IMG/VR virus record: IMGVR_UViG_3300008738_000011
Location: 1-33,617 of that record
Reading direction: 5' to 3' (one strand)
Origin: a virus
DNA length: 33,617 nucleotides
Positions 23,844 through 29,814 of this stretch are shown in pieces; positions within the stretch are counted from its first letter, which is position 1, and the number at the start of each line of letters is the position of its first letter. A program made the position numbers and the translations under genes. The notes under the pieces are model-generated. The model worked only from the letters and a program-made list of their open reading frames with translations. It was not told the origin of the DNA and made no database searches.

Positions 23844-24193
23844 TATGCCCCTCCAAAATAGTTACCTTTATAATTTCCTTTAAATATTTCTTTATCTGCA
23901 TCTGCATAAGAGTATGTTTTTGTAGCTTCTTTAGTAACAAATTCTTTAATCTTTTTAACAGTAAAATCACGTTTACTAATAAATTCTTGTATTTTAGCTT
24001 CAGAAATACCGAATAAATGGACTATCCATACAAAAAATACCGTTATGCTTAGACTATCCAATTCATCCATATTCAGTTTATCATTAATTGACTCTAATGG
24101 CGTATATTCATCAACTTCTAAATCAATTCTACAAAGAGAATTAATAACTTTTAAAAATTCTTGATCTGTAAAATTAAAAGTACTCTGAGCCAT
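23843..24193 (-). CDS. Acyl carrier protein-like protein, 116 aa
   Basis: Residues about 36-95 resemble an acyl carrier protein. D46-S47-L48 matches the DSL phosphopantetheine attachment site. A helix ending HLFGI follows, as in the 'LEExFGI' helix of ACP, and then a final FTVKKIKEFV helix like 'TVxxxxxYV'. In ACPs the Ser carries acyl chains through 4'-phosphopantetheine. The second helix here is more hydrophobic and less acidic than usual, so it might not be modified. It is the first gene of the minus-strand late operon, has no visible Shine-Dalgarno, and couples to the 114-aa gene by TAATG. It could instead be an unrelated small helical bundle. Confidence 0.5.
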   Translation of the reverse strand: MAQSTFNFTDQEFLKVINSLCRIDLEVDEYTPLESINDKLNMDELDSLSITVFFVWIVHLFGISEAKIQEFISKRDFTVKKIKEFVTKEATKTYSYADADKEIFKGNYKGNYFGGA

Positions 24194-24197
24194 AGTA

Positions 24198-24226
24198 TTG
24201 AATAATCTATCATTAAATTATATAGT
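24198..24226 (+). promoter_or_regulatory. Sigma70-like promoter for the HU-lysin operon
   Basis: TTGAAT (24198-24203) and TATAGT (24221-24226) are 17 bases apart. The HU-like gene starts 44 bases past the -10 with AAGGAG upstream. Spacing is ideal and both hexamers deviate by two bases or fewer from consensus. Host polymerase recognition is inferred. Confidence 0.5.
24217..24222 (-). promoter_or_regulatory. Candidate -10 element for the minus-strand late operon
   Basis: A perfect TATAAT lies on the minus strand, overlapping the plus-strand -10. No convincing -35 is at the right distance (TTGTAC lies 14 bases upstream). Initiation would be about 16 bases before the ACP-like start codon. Weak evidence. 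Confidence 0.3.
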
Positions 24227-24270
24227 AATGCAAGTAGTACAATACTAATCATTCTATAAGGAGAGCTTTA

Positions 24271-24558
24271 GTGAAAAATATTATAATACAAGAAGTCGCT
24301 GATGTAATAGATACTCCATACAGACGAGCAGGAACTATTGTAGAAACTGTTCTTAAAGAACTTAAACAAGGAATTGTTAATGACGGTAAAGTAACTATTA
24401 GAGGATTTGGATCTTTTCACGCTGTAAATAAAAATCAACGATTAGGACGTAATCCTAAAACAGGAAAAGATGCAATCATATCTGCAAGAAGAGTTCCTAC
24501 ATTTAAAGCCTCTAAGTTATTCAAATCTAAGGTAAATAAAGGGGATCCTTACGCCTAA
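24271..24558 (+). CDS. HU/IHF-family DNA-binding protein, 95 aa
   Basis: Length is typical for HU/IHF (90-100 aa). The N-terminal helices (EVADVIDTPYRRAGTIVETVLKEL) are followed by V-T-I-R-G-F-G-S-F (about 41-49). The DNA-binding arm carries R-L-G-R-N-P-K-T-G (57-65), where the Pro would intercalate to bend DNA. The C-terminal helix has PTFKASKLFKSKVN. The start is GTG with AAGGAGA seven bases upstream. It is the first gene of the plus-strand operon and ends in TAATG with the 61-aa gene. Likely roles are compacting or bending phage DNA, or acting in transcription or packaging; which one is not visible. Confidence 0.92.
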   Translation: MKNIIIQEVADVIDTPYRRAGTIVETVLKELKQGIVNDGKVTIRGFGSFHAVNKNQRLGRNPKTGKDAIISARRVPTFKASKLFKSKVNKGDPYA

Positions 24559-24743
24559 TGATTATTTATCCAGTTAAAATCTATAAACCTAATGAACATG
24601 GTGAATTAGAATATATAGAAACTGTGTATCCTGATCAACTATCTGAAATTCACTGGGTTAGATTTAATCAAGAAACTGGGCAATTAAATTTAAACAGTCA
24701 TTACAAGTATACTAGAAATGATGATCCACAAGTGGAAGAGTAG
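24558..24743 (+). CDS. Hypothetical protein, 61 aa
   Basis: Not recognised. A short acidic, beta-prone sequence with several Tyr and Glu, no membrane segment and no Cys. It is coupled to the HU-like gene by TAATG and overlaps the next gene by 26 bp. Operon position suggests a small accessory early or middle protein. Confidence 0.5.
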   Translation: MIIYPVKIYKPNEHGELEYIETVYPDQLSEIHWVRFNQETGQLNLNSHYKYTRNDDPQVEE

Positions 24744-24960
24744 AACACAAGAAGCACTATGTGGCGCTACAGATTATAAAGATGCTATTATTTCACATCA
24801 TTGGTTACCAGTAACTTGTAAAAAATGTAGAGTACTTAAGAGGCTTAAACCTAAATTAGCTTCAATTAGACGACAAATAGCTTCTTACGAGAAACGATTA
24901 AAAGAACTAAAAAGCTTGGAAAAGCGATACCAGGGTGAACTTGGAAATGCATCTAAGTAA
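24718..24960 (+). CDS. Small Cys/His protein with C-terminal basic helix, 80 aa
   Basis: C15, H27/H28 and the pair C34-K-K-C37 (VTCKKC) could bind one zinc. The second half (about 45-75) is a strongly basic coiled-coil-like helix with Leu at intervals. Small proteins with a C-x(n)-W-x-x-V-T-C-x-x-C pattern are frequent in phage genomes, without known function as far as I know. The start choice is uncertain because ATG occurs twice in a row (24718, 24721) and the gene overlaps its upstream neighbour. Nucleic-acid binding is inferred. Confidence 0.52.
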   Translation: MMIHKWKSRTQEALCGATDYKDAIISHHWLPVTCKKCRVLKRLKPKLASIRRQIASYEKRLKELKSLEKRYQGELGNASK

Positions 24961-25087
24961 ATTAATTAGAAAAGTCCTTAATATACTGAGACTTAGCGAA
25001 AGACGTAAAAAACCTCAATCCAGGGGATCTGTCCCTTGGGATGAACCTTACGAACGAAGACGTTCTAAACATAAATATAAGGAGTAA
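24947..25087 (+). CDS. Very small basic protein, 46 aa
   Basis: ATG 24947 opens a 46-codon frame ending TAA 25085-25087. It overlaps the end of the 80-aa gene by 14 bp. The protein begins MHLSKLIRKVLNILRLSERR and ends in an Arg/Lys-rich tail. It fills the gap before the M15 gene and its end overlaps that gene's ribosome site (AAGGAG). The tight fit supports it being real; function is unknown. Confidence 0.45.
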   Translation: MHLSKLIRKVLNILRLSERRKKPQSRGSVPWDEPYERRRSKHKYKE

Positions 25088-25090
25088 GTT

Positions 25091-25453
25091 ATGGGCGATT
25101 TAACAGCTAACTTTGATAGAGCAGAATTTGCATGTAAATGTGGCTGCGGTAAAGACGATATTAAGGACGCTTTAGCAGTAAAGGTACAAGCTATAAGGGA
25201 TCTAGTAAAACGCCCTATACGGATAAATAGCGGGATTAGGTGTGAGCAGCATAATGCTAATACGAAAGCTAAGCCTACATCTAGCCATATAGATGGGTGG
25301 GCGGCAGATCTAGGCTATGCTGGATCTGCCGAGAGGTATGAGCTAATAGAAGCCGCCATGGGTGTATTTAATAGGGTGGGAATAGCTAAGACTTTTATAC
25401 ATGTCGATGTAGATCCGAACAAAAGTCCTCGGGTAGTTTGGTTATACTCATAA
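25091..25453 (+). CDS. M15-family peptidase (endolysin type), 120 aa
   Basis: This is an M15 (D-Ala-D-Ala carboxypeptidase / VanY-like, M15_3 type) domain covering the whole protein. Visible parts are N-S-G-I-R-C (46-51), S-S-H66-I-D-G-W-A-A-D73-L, and I-H104-V-D106. H66, D73 and H104 fit the zinc ligands and D106 the catalytic base region. Such enzymes cut peptide cross-links in peptidoglycan. An N-terminal C-x-C-x-C cluster (C15, C17, C19) is common in phage members. There is no signal peptide, so export would need a holin. AAGGAG precedes the ATG. It ends the plus-strand operon and runs 6 bp into the convergent 36-aa gene. Confidence 0.9.
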   Translation: MGDLTANFDRAEFACKCGCGKDDIKDALAVKVQAIRDLVKRPIRINSGIRCEQHNANTKAKPTSSHIDGWAADLGYAGSAERYELIEAAMGVFNRVGIAKTFIHVDVDPNKSPRVVWLYS

Positions 25454-25558
25454 GCCATATTTTAAATCTAATAAAGTAGACAGTCCGTAAAATGATATTG
25501 CCCAAAGTAATGTAGTTATTACAACAATTAGAATAATACCCCATATTCTAGTTAACAT
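25448..25558 (-). CDS. Single-pass membrane peptide, 36 aa
   Basis: ATG 25558 to TGA 25448. Residues about 6-25 form a membrane helix (WGIIL, then IVVITTLLW) and the C-terminus is short and polar. It is the last gene of the minus-strand small-gene cluster and overlaps the convergent M15 gene by 6 bp. It may be a holin or antiholin-like peptide, by position only. Confidence 0.45.
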   Translation of the reverse strand: MLTRIWGIILIVVITTLLWAISFYGLSTLLDLKYGL

Positions 25559-25572
25559 AAGCTAACCTATTG

Positions 25573-25665
25573 TTATTTATAAGGTTTTCTCCTAGGCTTC
25601 CTTACTTTAGGTTTTTTAGGAGGTCTTCCTCGTCTAGTTCCGTAAGTTCCTATTCCTCTAGGCAT
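25573..25665 (-). CDS. Very basic Pro/Arg/Lys peptide, 30 aa
   Basis: ATG 25665 to TAA 25573, starting MPRGIGTYGTRRGRPPKK. About half of the residues are Arg, Lys or Pro, with an AT-hook-like RGRPPKK core. Small proteins with this start recur in phage genomes, as I recall. It overlaps the upstream 58-aa gene by 8 bp. DNA binding is possible; function is unknown. Confidence 0.5.
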   Translation of the reverse strand: MPRGIGTYGTRRGRPPKKPKVRKPRRKPYK

Positions 25666-25834
25666 TTGATTTCCTTTTTCTACCAGATGCAGCTAATCGT
25701 TGAAATGCTTTTTTACCATGTTTTTTACGACCAATACTAGCTGCTAATGCTGATGGGTCTTTAACTCCTTGACTAGATAATTTCTTTTTTAATGCTTTAA
25801 ACCTTGCTCCACTTCCTAATTTAGGTTTAGCCAT
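25658..25834 (-). CDS. Small basic phage protein, 58 aa
   Basis: ATG 25834 to TAG 25658. It has KPKLGSGARFKALKKKLS at the start, SALAASIGRKKHGKKAFQRLA in the middle, and a basic tail. The G-S-G-x-R-F-K, 'ALAA-x-IGRKK-x-GKK-x-F' pattern is familiar from small phage proteins of unknown function. The start shares one base with the lipoprotein stop (TAATG), which makes coupling likely. Nucleic-acid binding is inferred from charge. Confidence 0.6.
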   Translation of the reverse strand: MAKPKLGSGARFKALKKKLSSQGVKDPSALAASIGRKKHGKKAFQRLAASGRKRKSNA

Positions 25835-26175
25835 TATTTAGTAAGCCTTTCTGCTTTATCCTTAACCTTATCAGCAATACTCTTATGCTTACTACAGACT
25901 TCTTTATATATGTCGTTGTTTCTACTGACCTGAGCTAGGTCTTTACTGACAGATCCAGGAGGATTAGAGGAAAGTAACCATTCTTTAGTTTCTTTATTTA
26001 GCTTAACTTCATCATACCAAAGACATTCTTTAGAGTAGTAATCATTAGCATCATAAAAGCCAATAGCGAAATTAGCTGCTGGCGCAGCTAATTCCGATAA
26101 GAGTCCTACACTACATCCCGTCAAGAACGTCAGGCATACCAGCCCTGTCACGAACTTTAGCTTTAGCGGCATCAA
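25834..26175 (-). CDS. Small lipoprotein, possible spanin component, 113 aa
   Basis: A lipoprotein signal is clear: basic start, hydrophobic stretch and L-T-G-C21 lipobox. The residue after Cys is Ser, so outer-membrane sorting is expected. The mature part has paired Cys near ECLWYDEVKL and at IYKEVC, similar to small phage lipoproteins with a C-x-W...N-x-x-Y/W-x-x-x-C pattern. In the lysis cassette an outer-membrane spanin role is plausible. The start lies inside the upstream 95-aa gene (65-bp overlap), as is common for spanin genes. No clear inner-membrane partner is assigned, though the 107-aa protein with a membrane anchor and coiled coil is a candidate. Confidence 0.65.
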   Translation of the reverse strand: MMPLKLKFVTGLVCLTFLTGCSVGLLSELAAPAANFAIGFYDANDYYSKECLWYDEVKLNKETKEWLLSSNPPGSVSKDLAQVSRNNDIYKEVCSKHKSIADKVKDKAERLTK

Positions 26176-26398
26176 TTTCTTTCTCCACTTCTGCTACAGC
26201 AGCCATCCCTTTAGGATGGTTAATGTTATTAAATATATTACCAGCCAACCAATTAAATATAGGCCATACTGTGCTTAATATTGGAATCTTTTGTACAAAC
26301 TTGTCAGGTAAAGCCCCCGTAATCGCAGTGAAAATGAGGACTACCTGACCAGCGATCTCAAACCACCCCTGCCCTGCAAACATTGAAGCTATATCCAT
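26111..26398 (-). CDS. Small membrane protein, 95 aa, possible holin
   Basis: Residues about 13-32 are hydrophobic (IAGQVVLIFTAITGAL), and a second weaker hydrophobic segment follows (about 40-54, ILSTVWPIFNWLAGNIF). The sequence ends in a charged, Ala/Lys-rich helix (about 65-90). Two short hydrophobic segments and a charged tail fit a class II-like holin, but this is a shape argument only. It lies 2 bp after the 94-aa gene and overlaps the lipoprotein start. Confidence 0.55.
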   Translation of the reverse strand: MDIASMFAGQGWFEIAGQVVLIFTAITGALPDKFVQKIPILSTVWPIFNWLAGNIFNNINHPKGMAAVAEVEKEIDAAKAKVRDRAGMPDVLDGM

Positions 26399-26400
26399 AA

Positions 26401-26685
26401 TTATCTCCGAGTGGATTTAACAGGAAACCAAAAATCTTTATGTCTAACAAATCTTGGACTACTTAGATCTTTAACTAAATAACAATGGTCCTGTGGAGCT
26501 TTAAACACCATCTCTTTTTTATGTGTAGGTCGAGTCTTACAAGATGTAAAACTGGCACTATAACTCACTTCTAAACCAGACTTGTGCATGATCTGTATTT
26601 GAGTAGGAATTTCATTTACAGACCAGTTTACTAGTGTATACGGAGATGGCACCATAAGTACAATAGTTAAAATAATTTCATTCAT
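26401..26685 (-). CDS. Hypothetical protein, 94 aa
   Basis: Not recognised. The first 20 residues are moderately hydrophobic and may be a signal peptide or anchor (MNEIILTIVLMVPSPYTLV). The rest is beta-prone with two Cys (FTSCK and DHCYL) and a basic C-terminus. It overlaps the 64-aa gene by 4 bp (ATGA) and sits in the lysis-type cassette. An exported role is inferred. Confidence 0.5.
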   Translation of the reverse strand: MNEIILTIVLMVPSPYTLVNWSVNEIPTQIQIMHKSGLEVSYSASFTSCKTRPTHKKEMVFKAPQDHCYLVKDLSSPRFVRHKDFWFPVKSTRR

Positions 26686-26876
26686 TTTTTCTTACGATCT
26701 TGCCCCATTTTCCAAGTAGCTGCTCCACCAATACCTACTAAACCCCAAGCTTCATTAGGAAATTGGTGATAGCCTAACATTTGACAAACCATCATGCCTA
26801 TTCCAATTAACATTAAGGCATAAGTCTTTTGTCCTGGCATTGCTTTGTCGATAAAACCAATAATGGCTTCAATCAT
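26682..26876 (-). CDS. Small membrane protein, 64 aa, possible holin
   Basis: It starts MIEAIIGFIDKAMPGQKTY. A membrane segment follows (about 20-36, LMLIGIGMMVCQMLGY), then a second short segment (AWGLVGIGGAATW), and the end is QDRKKK. A 'FIDKA-x-PG-x-KTY' start with two hydrophobic segments and a basic tail is familiar from small holin-like proteins of many phages. ATGA overlap with both neighbours shows tight coupling. Confidence 0.6.
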   Translation of the reverse strand: MIEAIIGFIDKAMPGQKTYALMLIGIGMMVCQMLGYHQFPNEAWGLVGIGGAATWKMGQDRKKK

Positions 26877-27079
26877 GGTGTATCTCCTTTTTTAATGAGA
26901 TGAGAAACAATCATTTGCATATTACGCTCTAAATGACTGATATCTTCTTTAGTAAGAAGGTTTTTCTCTATATCAGCAACCCGATCACTTAAAGAATCAT
27001 GGTTGTTAAAAACTCGTTTAGTAACAAATCCGCCTACAACGGCTAGAGCACCAATTAACATCTCATTTAATTTATCCAC
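26873..27079 (-). CDS. Small membrane-anchored helical protein, 68 aa
   Basis: Residues about 8-20 are mildly hydrophobic (IGALAVVGGFVTK). The remainder is a charged coiled-coil-like helix (DRVADIEKNL and ISHLERNMQMIV). It shares one base with the upstream stop and overlaps the 64-aa gene by 4 bp. The arrangement recalls XhlA-like or i-spanin-like anchors. Not firmly recognised. Confidence 0.52.
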   Translation of the reverse strand: MDKLNEMLIGALAVVGGFVTKRVFNNHDSLSDRVADIEKNLLTKEDISHLERNMQMIVSHLIKKGDTP

Positions 27080-27402
27080 TAGTGCTCTCCGTTTTCTGTT
27101 CGCATCTTTACATCTACCTTCTGTATCTTATCAGATTTTCGTTTTTCCATATCATTAATTCGTAAATGCAAAGATGTTATATCTGATTTAAATTCAGATC
27201 GCTCAATAGCTGTTAGACCTAAACTATCAATTTTCTTCTCTATTTCATGTATTTTCCCACTCATGCCTTTAATAGCATCATTTATTTGCCCAGCATCTGC
27301 CTTATCCTTTTCTAATGAATCTAATTTACCGGTTAACTTATTAACCATCCATGAACCAATACCAACAAAAAGTACCCATGCATCATGTAATAAGTTCTCC
27401 AT
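27079..27402 (-). CDS. Membrane-anchored coiled-coil protein, 107 aa (possible inner-membrane spanin)
   Basis: The N-terminus (about 6-20, HDAWVLFVGIGSWMV) is hydrophobic. Almost all of the rest is heptad-like and charged (LDSLEKDKADAGQIN, IHEIEKKIDSL, ITSLHLRINDMEKR). An N-terminal anchor with a long periplasmic coiled coil is the layout of i-spanins, and the lipoprotein at 25834-26175 could be its partner. The upstream AGGCAGG is the best ribosome site. Inference from layout only. Confidence 0.55.
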   Translation of the reverse strand: MENLLHDAWVLFVGIGSWMVNKLTGKLDSLEKDKADAGQINDAIKGMSGKIHEIEKKIDSLGLTAIERSEFKSDITSLHLRINDMEKRKSDKIQKVDVKMRTENGEH

Positions 27403-27415
27403 TCATAACCTGCCT

Positions 27416-27655
27416 TCATGTTTTAGGAATCCAACAAGCAGTTAATAATATAATGGTTGCCATCATTATAATAAATGCGTGTATATTTATAAGACTACCT
27501 TTATCCGGTTCAATAGGAGCTAAACTATCTGGTTTAGCTACTGAAATATCACTTATATTTACAGGTGCTGTTGCCCCTTGAGATGCAGGAGGGAGAATAG
27601 CTGACTGATTTAATCCCTGAAATGCAGGAGTTTCTAATGTATTTTGTATATCCAT
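27416..27655 (-). CDS. Tail-anchored small membrane protein, 79 aa
   Basis: The first 55 residues are polar and Pro/Ala/Ser-rich. Residues about 58-74 form a C-terminal membrane helix (HAFIIMMATIILLTACW). No signal peptide is seen. It shares one base with the upstream stop (TAATG). Function is unknown; a lysis-timing or membrane role is possible from context. Confidence 0.52.
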   Translation of the reverse strand: MDIQNTLETPAFQGLNQSAILPPASQGATAPVNISDISVAKPDSLAPIEPDKGSLINIHAFIIMMATIILLTACWIPKT

Positions 27656-27840
27656 TACTTCTTATAACCTCTATCTTTATGTATATTTAAGAAATGATCT
27701 AAAGTAATCTGTTTAAATGTATTAGGCTTCTTGTCTTCCGGCATTAATAATAGATACACTATCAAACTAATAACAAACGATATTAGGAAAATAATAAAAA
27801 AATTGGATATAAACTCTCTTATTTGCTTCATTATAGTCAT
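27655..27840 (-). CDS. Single-pass membrane protein, 61 aa
   Basis: A strong membrane helix lies at about 13-33 (FFIIFLISFVISLIVYLLL), preceded by a basic leader. A soluble basic tail follows. The pattern fits a small inner-membrane protein. It lies 3 bp after the 26-aa peptide gene and couples to the 79-aa gene. Not recognised. Confidence 0.55.
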   Translation of the reverse strand: MTIMKQIREFISNFFIIFLISFVISLIVYLLLMPEDKKPNTFKQITLDHFLNIHKDRGYKK

Positions 27841-27843
27841 CCA

Positions 27844-27924
27844 TTAGATTCTTGCCCCACTCCAGAATAACAAATAAAAAGTTCCATACAAAACTGCAAA
27901 AAATATTAATAATTTAAGATTCAT
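27844..27924 (-). CDS. Micro-membrane peptide, 26 aa
   Basis: ATG 27924 to TAA 27844. Nearly the entire peptide is hydrophobic (LKLLIFFAVLYGTFYLLFW). Its start overlaps the stop of the 627-aa fibre gene by one base (TGATG) and the next gene begins 3 bp later, so it fills the gap exactly. A translated peptide is likely by coupling, but so short a frame could be chance. Confidence 0.4.
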   Translation of the reverse strand: MNLKLLIFFAVLYGTFYLLFWSGARI

Positions 27925-29807
27925 CAGTAATTAACAGCCCATCCATGTAAGTGAGTTTCTTTACCAGTAATAGCAGAACTATCTGTAAAAGTTGTTGACC
28001 CATTACTTGTGTCAGAATGTAAAAGCAAGACTGTATTAGAATCAGTTGTAAAAGCAGAAGTGCTTGGGGTGAAATTACTTGTATATCTTGCGTTTGTACT
28101 GACCCTGACCTCATCTATATAACCATTCAAATCATAACTAGTTTTTGGACTACCAGCTTCATACATTCTGCCGATATGAAAAACCTTACCAGATGAATTA
28201 TTACCGTGTGTTCCAAGAGGCTCCATTGTTGCACTTGAACTTATTGTTTCCGCAAGAGCCGCTTCTTCTGTCCCATTAATAAATGCTTTTATTGTCGTTG
28301 ATGTTGTTCGGGAAACAGCAATATGCACCCATGACCCTGTATCAATAGCAACAGCACCAGCAGTTTCATTTGATATAACACCTGTGCTTAATTTAGTGTG
28401 ATAACCTAAGTCACCATCACTACTTTGATAAATAACTATCGGCCCTACTGAACTAGACCAATCGCCTATACAGACTAAACATTGCAAAGTCGATACAGTA
28501 GATTTGTACCAAAACTCAACAGTCCATAAACTTGTCCCAAAATTAAAATCTGAGTGAGAATCAATACCTAAAAAATCACCTGTGCCGTCACACTTCAAAG
28601 AAGAAGCCCCAATTTTATTTTCTGAGGTTGAATGTTGAGCATCACCAAAAGCAGTAATGGTTTTTGTTGTTCCAGTAGAAGCCGCCTGATTAGCCCATAC
28701 AGCCTTCATCGCAATAGCACTCCCAGCCGAAACGGTTGTGGCTCCTAACTTAACCAGCTTCTTAGTTCCACTATAAGTAGTTGCCGTTCCATAAGAAGCG
28801 GCCTCTGTCCAGTTAGTACCGTTATTAGCAGTGAAGTAAACCTCTAAGTCCGTTCCTAGAGTAGCTGTCCCATCTGAATCTTCATACACGATCACCCCCG
28901 AAACAGAGGTTCTACTTGATGAAGCCGTTTGTGCATCAGAGATCAATGTGCCTGTAGCATTTACTGTAATTGGGGCTTGTTTAAACTCAACCTCACCATA
29001 CCAATCACTACCAGATGTGCTTCCACTTACACCCAACAAACGATAATATCTATAAGGAAGCGTATTCCCTGATAAACTAGCCCCATAAGAGTCATACCAA
29101 GTCAACCCCGTTGCAACATTCCAAGTAAAACTTGATCCAATGTCTGTCCAAGAAGTACCATCTCCTGAAACCTGCCATTTCCAAGTTCCTTGACTTGCGT
29201 TGTAGTTTGAACCCTGTATTCTTGCTCCCGTAATGAGTTGGGCGGTACTAAAAACAAATCTGACTTCTGCATCAGCAACATTATTACTTCCATTAGCCCA
29301 GTAAAAAGACTCAGCTGCTGAATGGTTATTATTAAGATCAGTAACTCCATCAACTAAATTCTGCACATCCCCACTTGCTTCGGAGATTGTAGTAGTAACT
29401 GTTATCGTACTTGATCTGTCACCTGAAACCCAATCTGGTGTTCCGTATGAAACAGTACTTACATATTCACTCGTAGTATCACGATCTACATTAGTCTCAG
29501 TAGTAATTCCTGTATTGTCCTCAAAGCCGTCCACAAAGGAATCTTCTAAATTATACGCTACTCTATTGCCATCAATCGCTTGATGTAGAGCTAATTTTAA
29601 AATATCTGATCTAAGACTAGAATCATCATAGCCAGTAACATGCTGAGTTACAGCAGAAGCAGGCACTCTAGCGTCAGCAATATTACCTGTTAATTTAGTA
29701 GCATCAAGAGTAGTAATCCTGGCTTCAGGAATAGTACCAGTAGTTATCTTTGTTGCATCTAATTGAGTAGTATCCCTTAAATTATCTGTAACTTTAGTTT
29801 GACTCAT
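27924..29807 (-). CDS. Tail fibre/adhesin with discoidin-like and LamG-like domains, 627 aa
   Basis: Residues about 1-55 contain fibre repeats (DATKITTGTIPEAR, DATKLTGNIADAR), shared in style with the next fibre gene. Residues about 135-278 resemble an F5/8 type C (discoidin) carbohydrate-binding jelly roll (LVDGVTDLNN, VRFVF, WQVSGDGTSWTDIG, YRYYRLLGV). Residues about 390-600 resemble a LamG/concanavalin-like domain (ASSLKCDGTGDFLGID, WTVEFWYKS, WVHIAVSR, LNGYIDEVRVS). Both domain types bind glycans, so this is probably a receptor-binding or fibre-tip protein. AGGTGA precedes the ATG. It lies 7 bp after the 403-aa gene and couples to the 26-aa peptide. Confidence 0.78.
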   Translation of the reverse strand: MSQTKVTDNLRDTTQLDATKITTGTIPEARITTLDATKLTGNIADARVPASAVTQHVTGYDDSSLRSDILKLALHQAIDGNRVAYNLEDSFVDGFEDNTGITTETNVDRDTTSEYVSTVSYGTPDWVSGDRSSTITVTTTISEASGDVQNLVDGVTDLNNNHSAAESFYWANGSNNVADAEVRFVFSTAQLITGARIQGSNYNASQGTWKWQVSGDGTSWTDIGSSFTWNVATGLTWYDSYGASLSGNTLPYRYYRLLGVSGSTSGSDWYGEVEFKQAPITVNATGTLISDAQTASSSRTSVSGVIVYEDSDGTATLGTDLEVYFTANNGTNWTEAASYGTATTYSGTKKLVKLGATTVSAGSAIAMKAVWANQAASTGTTKTITAFGDAQHSTSENKIGASSLKCDGTGDFLGIDSHSDFNFGTSLWTVEFWYKSTVSTLQCLVCIGDWSSSVGPIVIYQSSDGDLGYHTKLSTGVISNETAGAVAIDTGSWVHIAVSRTTSTTIKAFINGTEEAALAETISSSATMEPLGTHGNNSSGKVFHIGRMYEAGSPKTSYDLNGYIDEVRVSTNARYTSNFTPSTSAFTTDSNTVLLLHSDTSNGSTTFTDSSAITGKETHLHGWAVNY

Positions 29808-29814
29808 ATATCAC

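Noticed and set aside
21406-24193. A terminase or packaging gene upstream of the portal
   Set aside because: No Walker A/B or nuclease motif is found in the 114- and 116-aa proteins; terminase must be elsewhere.
25022-25042. Short imperfect hairpin (CCAGGGGA/TCCCTTGG) as a terminator
   Set aside because: It lies inside the 46-aa gene, has a wobble or mismatch, and no U tract follows; transcription must continue to the M15 gene.
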